Origin: Bacteroides_E sp964528875
GTDB lineage: Bacteria > Bacteroidota > Bacteroidia > Bacteroidales > Bacteroidaceae
DNA length: 64,000 nt
Assembly: GCA_964528875.1 (NCBI GenBank)
Contig: CAZGUI010000005.1
Coordinates: 1 to 64,000 of the forward strand
Direction: 5' to 3'
In this document: piece by piece, positions 9,008-18,939 of the stretch
Position numbering within the stretch: the stretch's first letter is position 1
Layout: each line of letters starts with the position of its first letter
Translations under genes and position numbers: made by a program
The notes under the pieces: generated by a model
What the model was told of the DNA's origin: nothing
The model's database searches: none
Seen by the model: only the letters and a program-made list of their open reading frames with translations

Positions 9008-9787
9008 TTAAAGCGTTGATTCCACCATTTTAGTTAGTTCAATAAACTCGTTAACCGATAATTGTTCAGGTCTCTTGTTGAAAATTTCATATTCTGTTAT
9101 GCTATTTCCTTTCTGAATTAAGGGTTTAATGGAGTTTCTTAAGGTTTTTCTTCTTTGATTAAAAGTGGTTTTTACCACAGTCTTAAACAGCTTTTCGTTG
9201 CAATCTAATGCTTGCGTTTCGTTACGAGTCATTCGTATAACTGCACTTTTTACTTTGGGTGGAGGATTAAATACTCCTGGATTTACCGTAAATAGATATT
9301 CCACATCATACCAAGCCTGTATAAGTACACTTAAAATGCCATAAGTCTTACTTCCTGGTCCTGCAGCAATTCGTTCGGCTACCTCTTTTTGAATCATACC
9401 CGTGCAGCAAGGAATCATCTCTTTGTTTTCTAGCATTTTGAAAAATATCTGACTGGATATGTTATAGGGGTAGTTGCCTGTAAGAACAAATGGTTTATTA
9501 TTAAAAAGAGAGGGTAGATCTAATGTTAGAAAATCAGCTTCTACTATTTGGTCTTCAAGTTCCGGAAAGTTGTTTTTTAAATAATCAACAGACTCAAAAT
9601 CTAACTCTACAACCTTTATTGGGCGATCCTTTGTTATTAAAAATTGAGTAAGTACTCCCATGCCCGGACCTACTTCTAAAATAGGGGTATCAGGATAAGA
9701 ATCTACAGTATCAGCTATACGCTGGGCTATCTTTAAATCAGTTAGAAAGTGTTGGCCTAGAAATTTTTTTGGACGTACAGAACTCAT
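9008..9787 (-). CDS. rsmA: 16S rRNA (adenine1518-N6/adenine1519-N6)-dimethyltransferase
   Basis: KsgA/RsmA dimethylates the two adjacent adenines in helix 45 of 16S rRNA, a late step in small-subunit assembly. The 259-residue length is normal. It has the N-terminal KKFLGQHFLTD signature, the SAM-binding motif I EVGPGMGVLT, motif II with the acidic residue VVELD, and the catalytic motif IV NYPYNISS. The C-terminal FNQRRKTLRNSIKPL is also diagnostic. It is transcribed divergently from the flippase-like gene, with a TACCTTTG -7 candidate at 9819-9826. Confidence 0.96.
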   Translation of the reverse strand: MSSVRPKKFLGQHFLTDLKIAQRIADTVDSYPDTPILEVGPGMGVLTQFLITKDRPIKVVELDFESVDYLKNNFPELEDQIVEADFLTLDLPSLFNNKPFVLTGNYPYNISSQIFFKMLENKEMIPCCTGMIQKEVAERIAAGPGSKTYGILSVLIQAWYDVEYLFTVNPGVFNPPPKVKSAVIRMTRNETQALDCNEKLFKTVVKTTFNQRRKTLRNSIKPLIQKGNSITEYEIFNKRPEQLSVNEFIELTKMVESTL

Positions 9788-9805
9788 TCTTTAAGTTAAA
9801 ATAGT

Positions 9806-9813
9806 TACTTTTG
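9806..9813 (+). promoter_or_regulatory. -7 element of the flippase-pepD operon (candidate)
   Basis: TACTTTTG matches the Bacteroidetes sigma-70 -7 consensus TAnnTTTG, 43 bases before the ATG at 9857. No clear -33 TTTG is seen at the usual spacing. Confidence 0.4.
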
Positions 9814-9818
9814 TGTAG

Positions 9819-9826
9819 CAAAGGTA
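9819..9826 (-). promoter_or_regulatory. -7 element of rsmA (candidate)
   Basis: TACCTTTG on the minus strand matches TAnnTTTG, about 32 bases before the rsmA ATG. It sits just beyond the opposing -7 element, so the two predicted promoters overlap face to face. Confidence 0.4.
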
Positions 9827-9856
9827 TAGATTTTGCCACAGAAACAGACAGAAAAC

Positions 9857-10840
9857 ATGAAGAAACTACTCCTTAAGACATTTAAAATTCTTTTGCCATT
9901 AGTCTTAGGTGCATTTATCCTTTATTGGGTTTATAAAGATTTTGATTTTTCGCAATTATCTATCGTTTTTCATCAAGATTTTCATTGGGGATGGATGTTG
10001 GTAGCTCTGTTTTTTGGTGTGTGGAGTCATATATTTAGAGGTTGGCGATGGTTGTTATCCCTTGAACCTTTACAACAATACCCTAAAAAGAGCAATAGTG
10101 TATATGCCATTTTTGTTGCCTATGCCGCAAATTTAGTCCTACCAAGAGTAGGAGAAGTTTCACGCTGTGGTATATTATTTAAATACGATAAAATTCCTTT
10201 CAATTTGTCATTAGGAACATTAGTAACTGAACGTCTGATTGATACCCTTTGTGTATTATTTATTGCCTGCTTAGCTTTTCTGCTACAACTCCCTCAGTTT
10301 CTCTCTTTTTTCTCTTCTACAGGAACTAGAGTAAATAGTTTTATTGATTTATTGACCTCTCTTAATTTTTACCTTTGGGTTGTTTTAATAGTTGCTGCTA
10401 TTTTTGGCTTGATTTATATGGTAAGAACCTTATCCTTTTTTACTAAAGTGCGAAGAATAGTATGGGAAATATGGCAAGGAGTGATTTCTTTGAAAAATGT
10501 AAAAAATAAGTGGCTTTATATCTTTTATACTCTGGCGATCTGGGGCTGTTACTTTTTAGAATTCTATCTCACCTTTTATTGTTTCTCATTTACTCAACAC
10601 TTGGGTGTGTTAGCCGGATTGGTACTGTTTGTCTCCGGAAGTATTGCGGTGATAATACCTACACCCAATGGAGCTGGACCATGGCATTTTGCTATTATTG
10701 CTATGTTATCACTCTATGGTGTATCTGTAGTGGATGCAGGAATATTTGCTCTATTAGTGCACGGAATTCAAACTCTTTTAGTAGTATTGTTAGGAATATA
10801 TGGATTAACGGCTTTGCCGTTGTTAAATAAAAATAAATAA
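9857..10840 (+). CDS. Flippase-like integral membrane protein (LPG synthase TM / UPF0104 family)
   Basis: A 327-residue inner-membrane protein with about eight hydrophobic segments. It begins with a short basic tail and a first helix (LLPLVLGAFILYWVYKDFDF). It resembles the membrane region of MprF-type lysylphosphatidylglycerol synthases, also found as the stand-alone UPF0104/AglD family. The family blocks FRGWRWLLSLEPL, ANLVLPRVGEVSRC and VTERLIDTLCV, and the C-terminal PTPNGAGPWHF, are all present. There is no aminoacyl-transferase domain, so lipid transport is more likely than lipid modification. The ATG at 9857 is preferred to a TTG at 9833. It is followed after 2 bases by pepD, with which it must be co-transcribed. 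The substrate is unknown. Confidence 0.85.
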   Translation: MKKLLLKTFKILLPLVLGAFILYWVYKDFDFSQLSIVFHQDFHWGWMLVALFFGVWSHIFRGWRWLLSLEPLQQYPKKSNSVYAIFVAYAANLVLPRVGEVSRCGILFKYDKIPFNLSLGTLVTERLIDTLCVLFIACLAFLLQLPQFLSFFSSTGTRVNSFIDLLTSLNFYLWVVLIVAAIFGLIYMVRTLSFFTKVRRIVWEIWQGVISLKNVKNKWLYIFYTLAIWGCYFLEFYLTFYCFSFTQHLGVLAGLVLFVSGSIAVIIPTPNGAGPWHFAIIAMLSLYGVSVVDAGIFALLVHGIQTLLVVLLGIYGLTALPLLNKNK

Positions 10841-10842
10841 TT

Positions 10843-12300
10843 ATGGAAACCATTCAAAATTTATCTCCCCAAGGAGTATGGAAAAACTTTTATGCATTAA
10901 CTCAAATCCCCAGACCTTCACATCATTCTGGGCCAATAACCGAGTTTTTATTAGACTTCGGGAAAAAGTTGGGTTTAGAATCATTTACTGATGAAGTAGG
11001 CAATGTGATTATACGTAAGCCTGCATCTCAAGGCATGGAAGATAGAAAAGGAGTGATTATTCAGGGGCATATGGATATGGTTCCTCAAAAAAATAAAGAA
11101 ACAAAGCACGATTTTAAGACCGATCCTATTCATGCATACATTGATGGTGAATGGGTTAAAGCTAAAGGAACAACACTAGGAGCTGATAACGGGTTGGGAC
11201 TTGCTGCTATGTTAGCCATTTTAGAAGATACGACCTTAAAGCACGGTCCGTTAGAGATGTTGATTACGATTGATGAAGAAACCGGAATGGTAGGTGCTTT
11301 TGGTTTAAGTCCTGAGACATTACAAGGAGATATCTTATTGAATTTGGATTCGGAAGATGAGGGTGAGCTGTTTATTGGATGTGCTGGAGGAACGGATGTT
11401 TCAGCAACTCTTTCTTATCAGGAAGTTCTACCTGATCCTGAAGACGAGGCTTATTTAATAACTCTTAATGGATTGATGGGTGGACATTCAGGTATGGAAA
11501 TCAATCAGGGAAGAGCAAATGCCAATAAACTTATTGTACGTTTCCTACATGATGCTGTAAGTTCCTGTGAAGCCCGTTTGGCCAGCTGGGAAGGTGGAAA
11601 TATGCGTAATGCTATTCCTCGCGAGGCACATGCTGTAGTAACCATTCCTCAAGGAAATTTTGAAGTACTCCAAGAGTTGGCTAATGAGTATCAGGAACTT
11701 TTCAATAGTGAGTATGGTGAAATAGAAGGTACTATAGTATTAAAGGTGGAGAAACAAGGACTTCCCGAATTTATTGTACCCGAAGAGATTCAAGATAACT
11801 TTATTCAGGCTGTTTATGCCTGTCAAAATGGGGTGATGCGAATGATTCCGTCTATCCCCGAAGTCGTTGAAACTTCATCTAACTTAGCTATTGTGAAAAT
11901 CGGTGGAGGTAAAGCTGAGGTTGAGATCTTGGCAAGAAGTTCTAACGATAGCATGAAAGATTTCTTGACCACCAGTTTAGGTGCTTGTTTTTCTATGGCC
12001 GGAATGAAAGTGGAATTTAGTGGTCAATACTCCGGTTGGCAACCTAATACAGATTCGCCAATCCTACACGCTATGCAGGAAACATACAAAGATTTATATG
12101 GTGTAGAACCCAAAATACAAGTAATTCATGCCGGGTTGGAGTGTGGTATCATTGGTGCAGTTTATCCTGACTTGGATATGATTTCGTTTGGTCCTACCAT
12201 TCGCTCACCTCATTCACCCGATGAAAGAACGTATATACCTTCGATTGCCAAATTCTATGATTTTTTGATTGCTGCTTTAGAAAAAACACCTAGGAAATAA
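10843..12300 (+). CDS. pepD: Aminoacyl-histidine dipeptidase (Xaa-His, M20 family)
   Basis: A cytoplasmic zinc dipeptidase that hydrolyses Xaa-His dipeptides such as carnosine. The 485-residue length equals E. coli PepD. The M20 metal ligands are visible in order: His and Asp in QGHMDMVPQ, Asp in LGADNGLG, the catalytic pair Glu-Glu in DEETGMVGAFG, Asp in LNLDSEDEG, and a late His in the block that ends HAGLECG. GLMGGHSGMEI of the lid domain is also conserved. It starts 2 bases after the flippase-like gene stop, and a strong terminator follows at 12340. Confidence 0.95.
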   Translation: METIQNLSPQGVWKNFYALTQIPRPSHHSGPITEFLLDFGKKLGLESFTDEVGNVIIRKPASQGMEDRKGVIIQGHMDMVPQKNKETKHDFKTDPIHAYIDGEWVKAKGTTLGADNGLGLAAMLAILEDTTLKHGPLEMLITIDEETGMVGAFGLSPETLQGDILLNLDSEDEGELFIGCAGGTDVSATLSYQEVLPDPEDEAYLITLNGLMGGHSGMEINQGRANANKLIVRFLHDAVSSCEARLASWEGGNMRNAIPREAHAVVTIPQGNFEVLQELANEYQELFNSEYGEIEGTIVLKVEKQGLPEFIVPEEIQDNFIQAVYACQNGVMRMIPSIPEVVETSSNLAIVKIGGGKAEVEILARSSNDSMKDFLTTSLGACFSMAGMKVEFSGQYSGWQPNTDSPILHAMQETYKDLYGVEPKIQVIHAGLECGIIGAVYPDLDMISFGPTIRSPHSPDERTYIPSIAKFYDFLIAALEKTPRK

Positions 12301-12339
12301 ACAGATATTTCGCTTATAAGAGGAAAATGCAATAATGAT

Positions 12340-12378
12340 AAGGGGTGTACTTTAATTTAAAAAGTACACCCCTTTTTT
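12340..12378 (+). terminator. Terminator of the flippase-pepD operon
   Basis: A 14-bp perfect stem (12340-12353 with 12361-12374) with a 7-base loop, followed by a T run. Confidence 0.9.
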
Positions 12379-12719
12379 GTCTTCTAGTAAACATAGTGTC
12401 AGTTTATAGGCTTTTAATTTATTACTAAAATAAAAAAACATATTTTCTTTCTCTGAATTGTTAGGGCACAAATAGTATGGTTTTTATATTATTGTTCCAT
12501 GAACATACGTGTAGCTCTCCTTCTATGCGAAATATAGAAGCCAAACACATCACTTTCTTTAGAGTTAATCAGTTTTACTATTGTATTATGTTGTGTATTA
12601 TGATCCTACTTGTTGAGCGTGAAAAGGGATAGATAAACAGGCTATTTGCTCTCCTTTTGAGAACCAAATTATCATTCTTAAAAACAGCCCCTCTTTTGTG
12701 CTTTGTAAAGGGCTTTTTG

Positions 12720-12800
12720 TCGGTCCTAGACCCAAGGCCTTTCGGTCCTAGACCGAGCACCCTTCAGTCCTAGACCGACACCCCTTCGGTCCTAGACCGA
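12720..12800. repeat. Palindromic 22-bp tandem array B (4 units)
   Basis: Units start at 12720, 12742, 12764 and 12786, an exact 22-bp period. The core is TCGGTCCTAGACCGA. Unit 1 ends ACCCA, and unit 3 has TCAGTC. The 7-bp spacers are AGGCCTT, GCACCCT and CACCCCT. Same family and same four-unit length as array A. Confidence 0.92.
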
Positions 12801-13102
12801 TGAATTTTATCTTTTAATAAAGGAGAAGACACGTATTTTTAGTTTAGTCTGACCTGCTCTTTCTATTTGTTTTTTTCTTTCAAAAAAATATAAGAATAGT
12901 AGGTCGTTTGGAGGATACCCCCGTACTTTATATGTTAAATAAAGTTCCGACTATAATCTGTTTAGATTCTGCCTGTCTAATAGAAAGAGGAGGCTTTAAT
13001 CGTGCTTGGTACAATAAATGAAACGATAGGCGATAAATAAAAGCTTCTAGACGAGTTAGTGTGATTTTCATTTATAGAAATTTATGTAAATAAAATGAAA
13101 CA

Positions 13103-13110
13103 TAATTTTG
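13103..13110 (+). promoter_or_regulatory. -7 element of the A2M-like gene (candidate)
   Basis: TAATTTTG fits TAnnTTTG and would start transcription about 50 bases before the ATG at 13167. This supports that start codon over the one at 13095, which lies upstream of this element. Confidence 0.35.
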
Positions 13111-13166
13111 ACTGTCAGTTTATTTTTATACCTTGTTTTAACAGAATAATAAAAATAACACTAGAT

Positions 13167-16100
13167 ATGAAAGTAGAAGGATACATAACAATCGCATTTT
13201 TACTGTTTTTTCCTCTTTTTTTAGGAGCACAATCCTATAAAAAATTGTGGGAAAATGTGGAGAATGCTGAGAATAAGAATTTACCTAAAACGGTAATGCA
13301 ATGGACACAGACCATTTTAATGAAAGCGGAAAAGGAAAATAATATTGGACAATGGTATAAAGCAGGAGTTTATACTTTTAATAAACAACAAACCATTGAA
13401 CCGGACAGCTTGATTCGTATGCTAATGAAAGGAGAGCAACGGTTGAAAAAACTCAATGATCCAATTGAACAAGCACTAATGCATTCTTTATTAGCCGAAG
13501 TATATTACAATGCCGGATTAAATTATGGTGCTACTAATAGAACTGCTGTTGATGATGAATTAGATGTGACAAAACTGAAGTCTTGGGGAGCTAATCAAAT
13601 AGTAAAAGCCGTTTTGCAACATTTAGATGCTTCACTAGAGGCTAAAGAATTACTATTAACTCGTTCCGGAAAAGAATACCTGCCTTTCTTTGAATTAGGA
13701 GAATCAAGCGATAACTTTAATCACGATTTATATCATGTTTTAGCTTTTAAACGTATTGATTTATTGAGGGGGTTACTTAATAGCTATTTTAGGGAAGAAT
13801 CAACAGGTGAATATAGTAAAGAAGTAGTCCAAGAAAGAGTGGATGAGGCCTACAAAGAATTTATTGAAGTGTATAAGGAAAAGAATAATGCGGTAGCACA
13901 ATTATTAGTAAAGTTGAATCGTTATTCTTTGGAATACAGGCGGGAAGAAAATGTGGATATACTTGATGAATGGATAGAAGAGTATAAGGCCTATCCGGAA
14001 ATAGTGGAGGTTTATGAAAAGAAAGCACAATTTTATAGGTTTAGAGAACCTAAAAAGGCACTAGAGGTATGTAATGAAGCGTTGAGTCTTTATCCTAACT
14101 ATTACAGAATAAACACTATTAAATATATTAAAGAACAACTCTTAGCTCCCGAACTAAGAGTGAGTATTTCCAATAAAGTGTATCCCGGTGAAGAGTTTCA
14201 ATTGAATATTACTTATAGGAATTTATCTAACTATACGTTAAAGTGGTATAAAGCAGATCCTGATACTTATAATGAGGATTTAAGTGCTGCACAGCGTTTG
14301 GCAAAGGCAAAACTATTCTCTTCTCAAGAGTATAAATTATTACCCTCTTCTGATTATACATCTAAAGATACTACTATTGCCCTTGTTGCACCTCCTGTAG
14401 GGTTGTATCTACTAGAAGTTGCTGCAAAAGGAGAACGAAAAGAAAAATATAAGCATATTCCTGTGGTTACATCCACTCGTTTCAAAGGTTTATACGTTAC
14501 TCCCGATGCTAATACTATTGAATTAACTGTTGTAGATAATTTTACAGGTCATCCCATTCCGAATGCCTCTGTCTCTTTGTACAACAAGAAAAGAGAGTTT
14601 ATAAAACGTGTTAATGCAGATGACAAAGGGATGGTATTTATTGCAAGAGATAAGTCCGAGCCAAGCTATTATAAAATAACCGATGAAAAAGATAAGGCCA
14701 TGAGACTGGAGAGGATCGACTTATCTACTTGGTCTAAGGGAGTTTCGTCTGAAGATAAACAAGTGGAGCTATTGACAGATAGAATGATTTATCGTCCCGG
14801 TCAAACCTTATATATAAAAGGAGTACTTTATCATAGAGAAGAAAATTCATTGAATACGCTTGGTAATCAATCCATTGAAGTTCAAATTTTTGATGCTTCT
14901 CACAAAGAACTAATTAAAGAGCAAGTACAAACAAATGCTTATGGTTCCTTTACTTTGAATTATACCCTTCCTTCTTCCACTATGAATGGAATGTTCTCCA
15001 TTAGAACCCCTTATGGCTCAACTTCTGTTCGAGTAGAAGAGTATAAACGTCCCTCTTTTGAATTGACTTTTGATACTTTGAAAACTAGTTATCAGTTAGG
15101 CGATGAAGTAATGATTACAGGAACTGCCCATACTTTCAGTGGAATACCTATAACCGAAGGTGAATTACAGTATACGTTTACTCGTGCTTTCCAGTATTGG
15201 CATTTTTTCCCGGGACATAAACAAACGTTAGATCGAAGTAAGGTTGCATTGAATGATAAAGGAGAGTTTGCAATCCCCGTTGAATTAATTGCTGATGATA
15301 ATGATCCCATTTGGGGCTATTATAATTACACATTAGAAGTATCGTTGACTAATGTTGCAGGCGAAACACAAACTGAGAGCTATTCTCTTTTTGCCGGTAA
15401 ACGCTCCTTGTTGATTACTTCCGATTTGGAAGGAACAATCTGTAAGGATCAATCCATTAATACCCAATTTAAAGCAACTAACTTGAACCAAAAAGAGGTA
15501 GATGCCGTAGTCAAAGTCTTACTGTATGAAAATCGAGGAGAAAAAGACTGGGATGAGTCAACAGCTAAAAAAGTATATGAACAGGAGTTTAAGGCAAATA
15601 AAGAAGTTACTTTAGATTGGACTTCTATTCCTTCCAATAAATACAAGCTGCTTCTGTTGTCAAAAGATGCTCAAGACAGAGATGTGCGTTTTGAGCAAGA
15701 TATTCGTCTGTTTTCATATCGTGATGCCCATCCTCCTGTAGATAAAGGCATTTGGTTACAGACTATAAATGATAGTTTTAACGAAGATACACCGGCAAAG
15801 ATAGCTTTTGGTACGGCTGATGAAGATGTTTATGTGTTTTATGAGATCTACGATGCTAAAAAAAGAATAGAACGTAAAGAACTCAAGTTTAATAATTCCT
15901 TTGAGGTCCTAACTATTCCTTATTTGCCTGAATATAAAGATGGTGTGGTTCTCTCTTTTTGCTATGTTAAAGGTGGAGAGACCCATGATATTCGTAAAAC
16001 ACTTAAAAAAAGGATTAAAGAGGATCGTATTCAAGTGAAATGGGAGGTATTCCGAGATCGATTAACTCCCGGAGAAAAAGAGGAATGGAAAGTGGTATTA

Positions 16101-18806
16101 CTAGATCAAGAAGGAAAGCCGGTAGATGCTGAATTTCTTGCTTTAATGTATGATGCTTCTTTAGATAAAATATGGAAATATGATAAATTATGGAAAACAT
16201 CTTATCGTCATGTTTTACCTTATCTTCATCAGCACAACAGATCTTCTTTTAGTTCTTATATTGTAGTGATGTTTAATCAACAAAGCTATGTGGTAGATCA
16301 GCTCATTTATGATACGTATTTATCACCTATTGTGAGTACCGGTATTTATAATGTTCTTTCTGGAGGAATTAGGGTTAGAGGGGCTTCTTTACCTTTGGCA
16401 AAGCAAGAATCAGCTATTGCTCTAGCCGATAGCGATAGTCCGGAACAGGTGTTTTTTGAAAGTGAAGTAGTTGAAGTGAAGTCTGCTGTTGTTGAAGACG
16501 AGGCATTGCGTTCTGATTTTGCAGAAACAGCTTTTTTCTACCCTCAATTAAGAACGAATGAAAAAGGAGAGATTACCTTTTCCTTTACTGTACCTGAACA
16601 ATTGACCCGTTGGAACTTCAAAGGTTATGCGCACTCTAAAGATATGAAACTAGGTGAATTATTAGATGAGGTAGTGACCGCTAAGGAGTTTTCCATTCAG
16701 CCTTATTTCCCTCGCTTTGTTCGTCAGGGCGACCGGGTAGTACTATCTTCCGTGTTGACCAATCAGTCGGACAAACAAGAGAGTGGAACAGTTAGTTTTG
16801 TGTTGTTTGACCCTTTTACTAATAAAGTATTAGTAGAACAAAAACAAGACTTCTCAGTTGAGGCTCAAAAGACTCAAGGGGTGAGTTTTACTTTTGATGT
16901 TCCCGAAGAGAACGAAGTTATAGCTTGTCGTATCATAGCTAAAGGAAAGAACTTTAGCGATGGTGAGCAGCAGGCTTTACCCGTTTTGTCCCGTCGTGTT
17001 GCCTTGACCGAAAGTGAGACATTCTTTGTTCGAGATGAAAATGAGAAGAAAATTGCATTGAATCAGTTGTTCAACAAAGGTAGTTCAACAGCCACACATA
17101 AAGAGATGACGTTAGAATTTAGTGGTAACCCGGCGTGGCTCGCCATTCAGGCACTTCCTGTATTACAACAACCCCAAAGTGAGAATGCTATCTCTTGGGC
17201 TGCTGCATTGTATGCCAATGAAGTTGCATCTTATATTCTAAACAGTAATCCTACAATTAAAAAGACTTTGGATGCCTGGCAAAAACAAAACATAGGTAAA
17301 GAGGATTTATTAACTCCTTTGATGAAAAATAGAGAGTTAAAGAGTATTCTTCTTGAAGAATCTCCTTGGTTATTAGATGCTAAAACTGAGGCAGAACAAC
17401 AAGCTCGTTTGCAAACACTTTTCGATATGAATCAGGTGTTAAATAACAGATATACAGCAGAGCTTCGATTGAAGGAGTTACAACTGTGGGATGGTGGCTG
17501 GAGTTGGTTTAAGGGGATGACAGGAAGTAAATACATCACCTCTTTTGTAATGGAGACTCTTATACGGCTCGATCAATTAGTGGGGCAGGAGGTTTCTGAT
17601 GAAACCAAAGAGATGAGGGCTCTAGCTATAGACTATCTCCACCGTGAAGGAAAGAAAGAGTATGAACGAATCAACCAATTAAAAATGAAACGGTTGACTG
17701 ATACAGGATTAAGATATCTTTATTTAGTAGCTTTAGGAGATTTGAAGGTACCTACAGAATATCAACCTGCATATAATGGGTTCGTAAAATTAGCTCCTTT
17801 CTTCTTAAACGAGGGGACTATTGCACAAAAAGCTAAGGCAGCTTATGTTTTGAATTACAATGGAAAAACCAAAGAAGCCAAAGAAATTTTAGCTTCATTG
17901 AAAGAATATTTGGTTCAGACCGAGGAAAAAGGAATGTATTTTAGTCAGCTGGATGGACAATCTACGCTTTGGGGTGCAAACAAAATAGCCTCTCATGTTT
18001 ATGTTTTGGAAGCGTTTGATGAAATAATGAAAGATGAAGAGGTAGTAAACGAAATGAAACTTTGGCTGTTGAGTCAAAAGAGAACACAACAATGGGAAAG
18101 TCCAATATCTACAGTTGATGCAGTGTATGCTTTGATGTTTAGAGGTAGAGCGGACTTTTCTTCTGACAAAAAAATAACCTTAAGTTATGGAAAGGAAACC
18201 ATTGATGTACAAAAGACTTCATTATTACCTTCTGTGGCGTATGTGAAAAAAGCAATTACTAAAGATAAGAAAGGTCAGTTTCCTAAAGAACTAAAAGTCA
18301 AACAAGAGAACAAAGGTTTTGCCTGGGGTGCTGTATATGCGCAATTCCAGGAAGATGTTGCTCAGGTTCAAACACACGGAAAGGAATTAAAAGTGGAAAA
18401 ACAACTTTATGTGGAGCGTTTGAATAATGGGGTAAAGACTTTGAAGCCTATCACTGCTAATGAATCGTTGAAAGTAGGTGATATTGTAGTATCTCGTTTG
18501 ATTTTAACTACTGACAGAGCGTTAGACTTTGTTCACTTGAAAGATGAACGGGGAGCTTGCTTTGAACCTATTGAATCGCTTTCGGGTTATCAATGGGGGA
18601 AAGAGCTAGCTTATTACTTAGATGTGAAAGATGCTTCCACAAATTATTACATTGATTCTTTAGCTAAAGGAGTAAAAGTAATAGAGAATCATTATCGGGT
18701 AGCACGTCAGGGAGAGTATGAAGGAGGTATTGTTACTTTTCAATCGGTTTATGTACCCGAATTTACCGCATATGCAGCGTCGCAACGTATAGTCGTTCAA
18801 GAATAA
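13167..18806 (+). CDS. Alpha-2-macroglobulin family protein lacking the thioester motif
   Basis: An exported protein of 1879 residues. The signal peptide (MKVEGYITIAFLLFFPLFLG, then AQS) starts at 13167. A longer frame to 13095 would bury the signal and is rejected. Residues 20-330 form a helical, TPR-like N-terminal region. Macroglobulin beta-domains follow, marked by LTDRMIYRPGQTLYIKG at about 530-550. Near 1120-1160 are the family blocks FFYPQLRTNEKGEITFSF and PEQLTRWNFKGYAHSKD, preceded by a variable, bait-like segment. The C-terminal alpha-toroid is present. Bacterial A2Ms trap proteases through a CxEQ thioester. Here the equivalent site, near residue 1335, reads QQPQSENAIS, so covalent trapping is not expected. 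No penicillin-binding protein 1C gene is adjacent. Such long thioester-less forms are common in Bacteroidetes, and their function is not settled. Confidence 0.88.
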   Translation: MKVEGYITIAFLLFFPLFLGAQSYKKLWENVENAENKNLPKTVMQWTQTILMKAEKENNIGQWYKAGVYTFNKQQTIEPDSLIRMLMKGEQRLKKLNDPIEQALMHSLLAEVYYNAGLNYGATNRTAVDDELDVTKLKSWGANQIVKAVLQHLDASLEAKELLLTRSGKEYLPFFELGESSDNFNHDLYHVLAFKRIDLLRGLLNSYFREESTGEYSKEVVQERVDEAYKEFIEVYKEKNNAVAQLLVKLNRYSLEYRREENVDILDEWIEEYKAYPEIVEVYEKKAQFYRFREPKKALEVCNEALSLYPNYYRINTIKYIKEQLLAPELRVSISNKVYPGEEFQLNITYRNLSNYTLKWYKADPDTYNEDLSAAQRLAKAKLFSSQEYKLLPSSDYTSKDTTIALVAPPVGLYLLEVAAKGERKEKYKHIPVVTSTRFKGLYVTPDANTIELTVVDNFTGHPIPNASVSLYNKKREFIKRVNADDKGMVFIARDKSEPSYYKITDEKDKAMRLERIDLSTWSKGVSSEDKQVELLTDRMIYRPGQTLYIKGVLYHREENSLNTLGNQSIEVQIFDASHKELIKEQVQTNAYGSFTLNYTLPSSTMNGMFSIRTPYGSTSVRVEEYKRPSFELTFDTLKTSYQLGDEVMITGTAHTFSGIPITEGELQYTFTRAFQYWHFFPGHKQTLDRSKVALNDKGEFAIPVELIADDNDPIWGYYNYTLEVSLTNVAGETQTESYSLFAGKRSLLITSDLEGTICKDQSINTQFKATNLNQKEVDAVVKVLLYENRGEKDWDESTAKKVYEQEFKANKEVTLDWTSIPSNKYKLLLLSKDAQDRDVRFEQDIRLFSYRDAHPPVDKGIWLQTINDSFNEDTPAKIAFGTADEDVYVFYEIYDAKKRIERKELKFNNSFEVLTIPYLPEYKDGVVLSFCYVKGGETHDIRKTLKKRIKEDRIQVKWEVFRDRLTPGEKEEWKVVLLDQEGKPVDAEFLALMYDASLDKIWKYDKLWKTSYRHVLPYLHQHNRSSFSSYIVVMFNQQSYVVDQLIYDTYLSPIVSTGIYNVLSGGIRVRGASLPLAKQESAIALADSDSPEQVFFESEVVEVKSAVVEDEALRSDFAETAFFYPQLRTNEKGEITFSFTVPEQLTRWNFKGYAHSKDMKLGELLDEVVTAKEFSIQPYFPRFVRQGDRVVLSSVLTNQSDKQESGTVSFVLFDPFTNKVLVEQKQDFSVEAQKTQGVSFTFDVPEENEVIACRIIAKGKNFSDGEQQALPVLSRRVALTESETFFVRDENEKKIALNQLFNKGSSTATHKEMTLEFSGNPAWLAIQALPVLQQPQSENAISWAAALYANEVASYILNSNPTIKKTLDAWQKQNIGKEDLLTPLMKNRELKSILLEESPWLLDAKTEAEQQARLQTLFDMNQVLNNRYTAELRLKELQLWDGGWSWFKGMTGSKYITSFVMETLIRLDQLVGQEVSDETKEMRALAIDYLHREGKKEYERINQLKMKRLTDTGLRYLYLVALGDLKVPTEYQPAYNGFVKLAPFFLNEGTIAQKAKAAYVLNYNGKTKEAKEILASLKEYLVQTEEKGMYFSQLDGQSTLWGANKIASHVYVLEAFDEIMKDEEVVNEMKLWLLSQKRTQQWESPISTVDAVYALMFRGRADFSSDKKITLSYGKETIDVQKTSLLPSVAYVKKAITKDKKGQFPKELKVKQENKGFAWGAVYAQFQEDVAQVQTHGKELKVEKQLYVERLNNGVKTLKPITANESLKVGDIVVSRLILTTDRALDFVHLKDERGACFEPIESLSGYQWGKELAYYLDVKDASTNYYIDSLAKGVKVIENHYRVARQGEYEGGIVTFQSVYVPEFTAYAASQRIVVQE

Positions 18807-18833
18807 ATATGAAAGTGTAATTCGATCGGTTTT

Positions 18834-18886
18834 TAAGGGAGTTTAAGTGTGAAAAGTAAACATTCACGATTGAACTCCCTTTTTTC
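18834..18886 (+). terminator. Terminator of the A2M-like gene
   Basis: Stem AAGGGAGTT with AACTCCCTT, plus an inner pairing GTGAA with TTCAC, followed by a T run. Confidence 0.85.
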
Positions 18887-18899
18887 AATTAAAATCTTC

Positions 18900-18907
18900 T
18901 ATTTTTG
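18900..18907 (+). promoter_or_regulatory. -7 element of the DUF1573-meaB operon (candidate)
   Basis: TATTTTTG fits TAnnTTTG, 32 bases before the DUF1573 ATG and after the preceding terminator. Confidence 0.4.
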
Positions 18908-18939
18908 TATTTAGAACAAAATGATTAGACCCCTAATTT

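Larger units (their letters stand above)
12301..13166. other. Intergenic stretch with terminator, repeat array B and A2M promoter
   Basis: No coding sequence is supported. It holds the pepD terminator (12340-12378), a weak A/T-flanked hairpin (about 12681-12719) directly before the array, array B (12720-12800), and a -7 candidate (13103-13110). The remaining sequence shows nothing I can interpret. Confidence 0.6.

Noticed and set aside
13095..13166. Extended start of the A2M-like protein
   Set aside because: It would place 24 unrelated residues before a clear signal peptide and begin upstream of the likely -7 element.
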